DNA from: Oceanobacillus sojae
GTDB taxonomy: Bacteria > Bacillota > Bacilli > Bacillales > Amphibacillaceae
Length of the DNA stretch: 64,000 nucleotides
Direction: 5' to 3'
NCBI RefSeq assembly: GCF_900162665.1
Contig: NZ_LT727813.1
Coordinates: 725,533-789,532 of the forward strand
Below are positions 60,056 to 64,000 of this stretch, in pieces. The translations under genes were made by a program, and so were the position numbers. The notes under the pieces were generated by a model. The model ran no database searches and was not told the origin of the DNA. It worked only from the letters and a program-made list of their open reading frames with translations. The stretch's first letter is position 1, and each line of letters starts with the position of its first letter.

Positions 60056-60434
60056 CTTCCTCTCTCCTCTGTATGAAATTTCTCCTATTCTAAATGTAAC
60101 ACAGTTCTAATAATAATTTGAAGTCTATTTTTAAAATTAAAATTTGTCTATGTAACAATAATAACAAATTACATTCAGAAAAGTATAAAATTTAACTCGA
60201 AACGACAATATTTTTTATTTTTCAGCACAAATTCGCAATTTTACCTTGTTTATTACATTATTTTCCTATTTTTTAAAGCAAAATTAAATAAGCTGCTCTA
60301 TGACAATAGCAGCTTATTTAGTTCATTCGTATTCTATGATAAAATACTTTAACACATTAACGTGTTCTCCTACCTTATATCTATACGATTTATTTTTGTA
60401 CCAAACATTTTTTTATTTTTCTATTAAGAAATGA
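60056..60434. other. Intergenic region upstream of the RNPP regulator
   Basis: A/T-rich, no gene seen. A 12-bp hairpin at 60286-60319 is followed on the minus strand by TTTAATTTT and may end the carbohydrate ABC operon, though it lies about 115 nt past the last stop. No defined promoter was identified for the regulator. Confidence 0.45.
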
Positions 60435-61220
60435 TTATTTAAGAATAAAGTCGATTCCCTCTGCCAGTTCTTCAATAGATTGCACCACTACCTTTGGAAT
60501 ACATTCATTTTCCTTAAAGGGCGCCTCTCTTAATCTATTTTCTTTATGCCATTTTTCTTCACATAATCTTATAAAGCTTGGATGCTCCGTCCTTTTATTC
60601 ATTGGTAATGATAAAATTTCAGTTGGCAGGGATCGATGAATAAAAACAGAAGTAGTATCTAATTTATTTGCCAATACTACATCATGGTCAATTCGATCAC
60701 CGACATGCGCCACAATTTCTCCTTCATCTGACAGTTTCTTCAATACAGCTGGATTCGGCTTGGCAAATCCAGCCGAATCAGATGTAATTATTTCATCAAA
60801 CATTTTATCAAGCCCTAATTTCTGCAATACCGGGAGCTGATACTTGGCGTAACCATTTGTTGCAGCTGCAAGATCGAAGCCTTTTTTTTTGATTTGTTCC
60901 AGATGATCCAGCATATTGTCTTCCAGCAAATAAATCTTCGGTGACTCAGAATGCTTGATAACCATCTTTTCGATATCTATAGCTGAACCTGCTCCTAAAT
61001 TCCCTGTTACGTCAGTTATAATATCATCCCAGTCATATGCTTCTAAAAACCGCTCTTCACTCATCCTTTGTAAGTGCTCACTGACAATCAAATTTAGAAT
61101 ATCCTCTTCCGTGTCTGTTTCTTTCTTTAACATATTCACAACATCCGGAAAAACCCATTTCCCAAAGGGATTTCGCATGATTGTTTCATCAAGATCAAAT
61201 GTAATCCATTTTGTTCCCAC
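60435..61220 (-). CDS. HAD-superfamily phosphatase in a sugar ABC operon
   Basis: HAD hydrolase (261 aa). Motif I is ITFDLDETIM (D9 and D11), motif II is in AAATNGYAKYQLP, motif III has KPNP, and motif IV is VAHVGDRIDHD. A helical cap lies between about 20 and 110. It probably removes phosphate from a sugar phosphate or by-product. The GTG start follows the permease stop directly (TAAGTG), with AAGGAG inside the permease end. The operon position suggests a role with the imported carbohydrate. Confidence 0.88.
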   Translation of the reverse strand: MGTKWITFDLDETIMRNPFGKWVFPDVVNMLKKETDTEEDILNLIVSEHLQRMSEERFLEAYDWDDIITDVTGNLGAGSAIDIEKMVIKHSESPKIYLLEDNMLDHLEQIKKKGFDLAAATNGYAKYQLPVLQKLGLDKMFDEIITSDSAGFAKPNPAVLKKLSDEGEIVAHVGDRIDHDVVLANKLDTTSVFIHRSLPTEILSLPMNKRTEHPSFIRLCEEKWHKENRLREAPFKENECIPKVVVQSIEELAEGIDFILK

Positions 61221-62045
61221 TTACTTCACAGCTCCTTCCGTCAGGCTATCCATAAACTGTCTGGAAGCGAATAAAAATGCAATAATCATCGGTAAAGACG
61301 ATAAAGTTAAGCCGGCAAACAGCAGATTCCACTGTGTATCATACTCACCGAATAATGTTAACATCCCTAAGGGAATAGTGGATAACGAATCAGTCCGAAT
61401 AAATATTAACGGATAGAAAAAATCGTTCCAGACATTAATCAGGTTTACAATCCCCACGATTGAAATAGCTGGCTTCATGATCGGCAGTACAATCCGGTAA
61501 TACACTTGAAAATCATTACATCCATCTAACCTTGCTGAATCCTCCAGGGCTCTTGGTACCGTCCGGAAAAACCCATAGAATAAAAATACTGCGAATGGGA
61601 TTCCGCCGGCAACATAGATAAAAATTAAAGCGAACAGCGTATCTACCAATCCTAATTTCAGCATCGTCATATAAAGCGGTATAACAGCCAGCTTCATCGG
61701 GAGCATCAGCCCAATCATGAAAAATGCTAACAAATATGGATTCCATTTAAATTTATATCGTGAAAGATAGTAGCCGGCCAGAGACGATACAAATAGTACA
61801 ATAAATACAGCGGAGGCACTGACAATAATACTATTCACAATATAATTGGAAAAATTAACGACTTCCCAGACCTCTATATAGTTATCTAAATTGAAGGAAG
61901 TTGGCAAACTTAAAGGATTTGTAAAAATCTCAGCATTCTCTTTAAATGAAGAAACAATCATTAAAAAAATGGGATAGCCAAAAACAAACGTAAATAATGC
62001 TAAGACGGTGTACTTTATGGTTTGTAATAACGGATTCGTTTTCAT
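61221..62045 (-). CDS. Carbohydrate ABC permease, MalG type
   Basis: Six-helix CUT1-type permease (274 aa). The EAA loop reads ALEDSARLDGCNDFQVYYRI, and the C terminus is typical of MalG (LFASRQFMDSLTEGAVK). It forms the channel with the MalF-type subunit encoded 21 nt upstream. No ATPase is in the window; CUT1 systems often share one MsmX-type ATPase. Confidence 0.93.
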   Translation of the reverse strand: MKTNPLLQTIKYTVLALFTFVFGYPIFLMIVSSFKENAEIFTNPLSLPTSFNLDNYIEVWEVVNFSNYIVNSIIVSASAVFIVLFVSSLAGYYLSRYKFKWNPYLLAFFMIGLMLPMKLAVIPLYMTMLKLGLVDTLFALIFIYVAGGIPFAVFLFYGFFRTVPRALEDSARLDGCNDFQVYYRIVLPIMKPAISIVGIVNLINVWNDFFYPLIFIRTDSLSTIPLGMLTLFGEYDTQWNLLFAGLTLSSLPMIIAFLFASRQFMDSLTEGAVK

Positions 62046-62066
62046 CTTCTCTTCTCCTTCACTGTT

Positions 62067-62990
62067 TTACCTTTCGAAGTCTTTCCGCTTGAAGACAAAT
62101 AAAATGAGACTTGTCGCCATGCCGATAATAATAAATAGAACGACTGCAACTGCTGAACCGAGTCCAATTGCCTGCCCTCCATCAACTGTTCCGAAAGCTA
62201 AACGGTAAAAGAAGGTTGTCAGTACATCCGTTGAATAATATGGCCCTCCCGAAGATCCCTGCATAGCAAATACATATTCAAATGTTTCAAATGATCCTAT
62301 AAATGTGAGCACAGTCATGATCATCAGTGCCGGTCCAATCATAGGGAGAGTAATTTTAAATAAAACAGTAAATGAATTCGCTCCATCAATTCTTGCCGCT
62401 TCGAAAATTTCCTTATCAATCGCCTGCAGTCCAGCTAAAAATATCAGCATAGAAAAACCAATGGATGCCCAGCTGTCAACAAATATAACACTTAAGAGTG
62501 CGGTACTCATATCACCCAGCCAGGGTCTTGTGAATGCTTCAAGTCCGATTGCTTCTAGCAGTGTATTAAGTGCACCTCTGGTCGGGTTTAAGATTAAGCT
62601 GAATAAAAAACCGATTACGATAACAGACAGTAATTTCGGCAAGAAGAACATGCTTTTAAAAAACTCTTTACCTTTAATTTTACTATGTATAATTAAAGCT
62701 AATATAAGTGAAATAATTAGTTGGGTAATTACCGTAACGAAAAAATAAATCCAGTTATGACTGAATGCGTTCAGGAAAAAATCCTTGTACGGTTTCTCTG
62801 TAAATAACGTTATAAAATTTTGAAATCCTATAAAATCCACCCGCTCAAATCCATTAAACGAATAAAAGCTGTTTAAGGCAGCCGAGATTAATGGATACAG
62901 CTGAAAAACACCATAAATCAGTGCGGCAGGAAGTATGAATAAATGAACAAGATGCTTTTTATATCTATTTTTCCGCTTATTTTTAGCCAT
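62067..62990 (-). CDS. Carbohydrate ABC permease, MalF type
   Basis: Six-helix CUT1-type permease (307 aa). A basic N terminus (AKNKRKNRYKKH) precedes the first helix. The EAA loop reads IFEAARIDGANSFTVLFKI. GGGAGGGTGG is 5 nt before MAKNKRKN at 62990; the open frame runs to 63044 but through a hairpin. It is separated from its binding-protein gene by a hairpin and a MITE. Confidence 0.93.
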   Translation of the reverse strand: MAKNKRKNRYKKHLVHLFILPAALIYGVFQLYPLISAALNSFYSFNGFERVDFIGFQNFITLFTEKPYKDFFLNAFSHNWIYFFVTVITQLIISLILALIIHSKIKGKEFFKSMFFLPKLLSVIVIGFLFSLILNPTRGALNTLLEAIGLEAFTRPWLGDMSTALLSVIFVDSWASIGFSMLIFLAGLQAIDKEIFEAARIDGANSFTVLFKITLPMIGPALMIMTVLTFIGSFETFEYVFAMQGSSGGPYYSTDVLTTFFYRLAFGTVDGGQAIGLGSAVAVVLFIIIGMATSLILFVFKRKDFER

Positions 62991-63012
62991 GGAGTCCACC
63001 CTCCCAAAAGGT

Positions 63013-63042
63013 GAATACACAATCAAAGGTGATTGTGTATTC
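63013..63042. terminator. Hairpin between binding-protein and permease genes
   Basis: A 13-bp perfect stem, 63013-63025 with 63030-63042, has a 4-nt loop. A T-run follows on the plus strand, not the minus. On the operon strand it is more likely an RNA-stability or attenuating hairpin, as is common after binding-protein genes. Confidence 0.55.
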
Positions 63043-63050
63043 ATTTTTAT

Positions 63051-63280
63051 TTAAGTGTGTGTTCAAAAGGTCTGATAAATAGGGCCAAGAAGTTTAAGGC
63101 GACTAACTTTTTCCGAACGGAGCGTATGCTTTATAATACGTGAGTATCGGAAAAAGTTAGTCAACGCACTTCCGCAGGATGCGGTGGCTTCTACGTTGCC
63201 CACACGACGTGGGCGCTCTTAGTAGAAGATCCTCTTATCGCCGTGTCATCTTTATTGGACTTTTTGAACATCCTCTTTAA
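63051..63280. mobile_element. 230-bp TTAA-flanked MITE
   Basis: Imperfect terminal inverted repeats are GTTCAAAAGGTCTGATAAA (from 63061) and, read inward from the right end, GTTCAAAAAGTCCAATAAA. TTAA stands at both borders (63051-63054 and 63277-63280). Inside are two further inverted repeats: GACTAACTTTTTCCGA with its complement at about 63101-63162, and GCCCAC..GTGGGC nested in CTTCTAC..GTAGAAG at about 63188-63229. There is no coding capacity. Two 56-bp derivatives occur at 22419 and 39135. Confidence 0.75.
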
Positions 63281-63282
63281 CG

Positions 63283-64000
63283 TTACTCATCTTCCTCAAT
63301 CATCTCTAACTCTTCCACTCCCTCTTCTGCAGCTCTTTCTGCATTTTCCTGTGATTGTTCGAGTAATTCTTCCTTTGTGATTTCTCCTAAATACATGCCC
63401 TGCAATCCGTCTTCAAATATCCCCTTTGTAGATGGAGATCCTAACCCATACTCAACAAGCATAAGATAAGGAGTCGAGTTAGCCTCTGAAGCCTCCATAA
63501 TTTGTTTTACAATATCATGTGATGCAGTTACTCCCTCTACAGCACTAACCCGGGTTAAGTTATCGGTAAATAATTGGCCGAACTCCGGGCTGGCCATAAA
63601 TTCCATAAACTTTAAGGCTTCTTCTTCATGCTCTGTACCTTCCACAACACCATAGGAACCATCCACCCAGTTCATAACTAATGGATCATCTGAACCTTCC
63701 TCCTTAAACCCGGGAATGACACCTATGGAAAGGTCAGGGTTACTATTTTCCAATACTTCTAATTGAAAATCTCCATTTACATACATTGCTGCTTCTTCTG
63801 TATAAAATAATGCTGTTGAATCCGCATCATCTAAAGCCATAAAGTCGTCAGCTATATATTCTGTAAGCTCTTCCATTCTATCTAAGGACTCCATCATCCG
63901 GGGGTCTGTTAAATCAGCTTCACCCTCTGTTATATCCTCAACAAAGTCATTGCCTCCATATGCAGTTGGCGTTATAACCCCGTGCAGCATAGACAACAGC
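63283..64000 (-). CDS. Carbohydrate ABC substrate-binding protein, C-terminal part
   Basis: C-terminal about 238 residues of an extracellular SBP_bac_1-type binding protein; the N terminus with its lipobox lies beyond the window edge. Typical parts are AAMYVNGDFQLEVLENSNPD, IGVIPGFKEEG, GVVEGTEHEEEALKFMEFMA and FEDGLQGMYLGEITKEELLE. The tail is highly acidic (AAEEGVEELEMIEEDE), fitting a halotolerant host. It should deliver the sugar to the MalF/MalG-type permeases downstream. The sugar cannot be predicted. Confidence 0.9.
   Translation of the reverse strand, partial: LLSMLHGVITPTAYGGNDFVEDITEGEADLTDPRMMESLDRMEELTEYIADDFMALDDADSTALFYTEEAAMYVNGDFQLEVLENSNPDLSIGVIPGFKEEGSDDPLVMNWVDGSYGVVEGTEHEEEALKFMEFMASPEFGQLFTDNLTRVSAVEGVTASHDIVKQIMEASEANSTPYLMLVEYGLGSPSTKGIFEDGLQGMYLGEITKEELLEQSQENAERAAEEGVEELEMIEEDE

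Overview
The window looks like chromosome of a low-GC, Gram-positive, endospore-former-type Bacillota, most likely a halotolerant Bacillaceae such as Oceanobacillus or a near relative. The reasons are strong AGGAGG-type ribosome binding sites, many GTG/TTG starts, lipoproteins with acidic mature chains, Bacillus-type regulatory boxes (GlnR/TnrA, Zur, gnt operator, cre-like), YesM/YesN-type and OmpR-type two-component pairs, and a type I-C CRISPR repeat like those of alkaliphilic and halophilic bacilli. The genus is inference; no rRNA or other marker is present.

Layout. 1-6.7 kb: the tail of an unrecognised gene, then an AfuA/FbpA-type ABC importer (binding lipoprotein, ATPase, fused double permease) followed by its own YesM/YesN-type sensor and regulator. 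7-11 kb: MmuM, GpmA, a leaderless cell-wall amidase and butanediol dehydrogenase. 11.4-16.6 kb: a beta-diglycoside PTS (IIB, IIA, IIC), a GH4 phospho-glycosidase, a GntR repressor and a ChbG-type deacetylase, together resembling the chitobiose (chb) system. 16.7-19.1 kb: a YdcF-like membrane protein and a CapA-like lipoprotein. 19.2-25.7 kb: glnA with a GlnR/TnrA-controlled promoter but no glnR, then gntK-gntP-gntZ with a gnt operator but no gntR. 25.9-31 kb: an acyl-CoA ligase, a FabF-like synthase, a DNA glycosylase and an acyl-CoA dehydrogenase. 31.2-34.7 kb: an MFS exporter with an ArsR-like regulator, beside a decayed duplicate of the exporter's 3' end and a lone UPF0175 gene. 35-38.9 kb: a stress-type SDR and copZ-copA plus a new 54-codon membrane-protein gene, read from a MerR-type promoter with a 19-bp spacer. 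39-45.5 kb: a betaine-type binding protein and small housekeeping/stress enzymes.

45.6-56.7 kb: two type I-C CRISPR arrays (3 and 16 spacers) in the same orientation, each with its own leader and no cas genes in the window. Between them lie an AraC/GyrI regulator, an MDR oxidoreductase, a bacitracin/lantibiotic-type ABC exporter, an ECF sigma/anti-sigma pair, a NUDIX protein and a two-component system. The far end of array 1 runs into what looks like the 3' end of a tRNA or tmRNA.

56.7-60.1 kb: the most interesting stretch. Two genes (a flavoprotein oxidoreductase and an unknown 119-aa protein) each carry a near-perfect Zur box about 43 nt before the start codon. Immediately upstream is an HTH-TPR regulator of the RNPP quorum-sensing type whose stop codon overlaps, as ATGA, the start of a 41-codon secreted-peptide gene. 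60.4-64 kb: a carbohydrate ABC importer (binding protein cut by the window edge, two permeases, a HAD phosphatase), with a 230-bp TTAA-flanked MITE between the binding-protein gene and the permeases. Two short deletion derivatives of this MITE occur elsewhere in the window.
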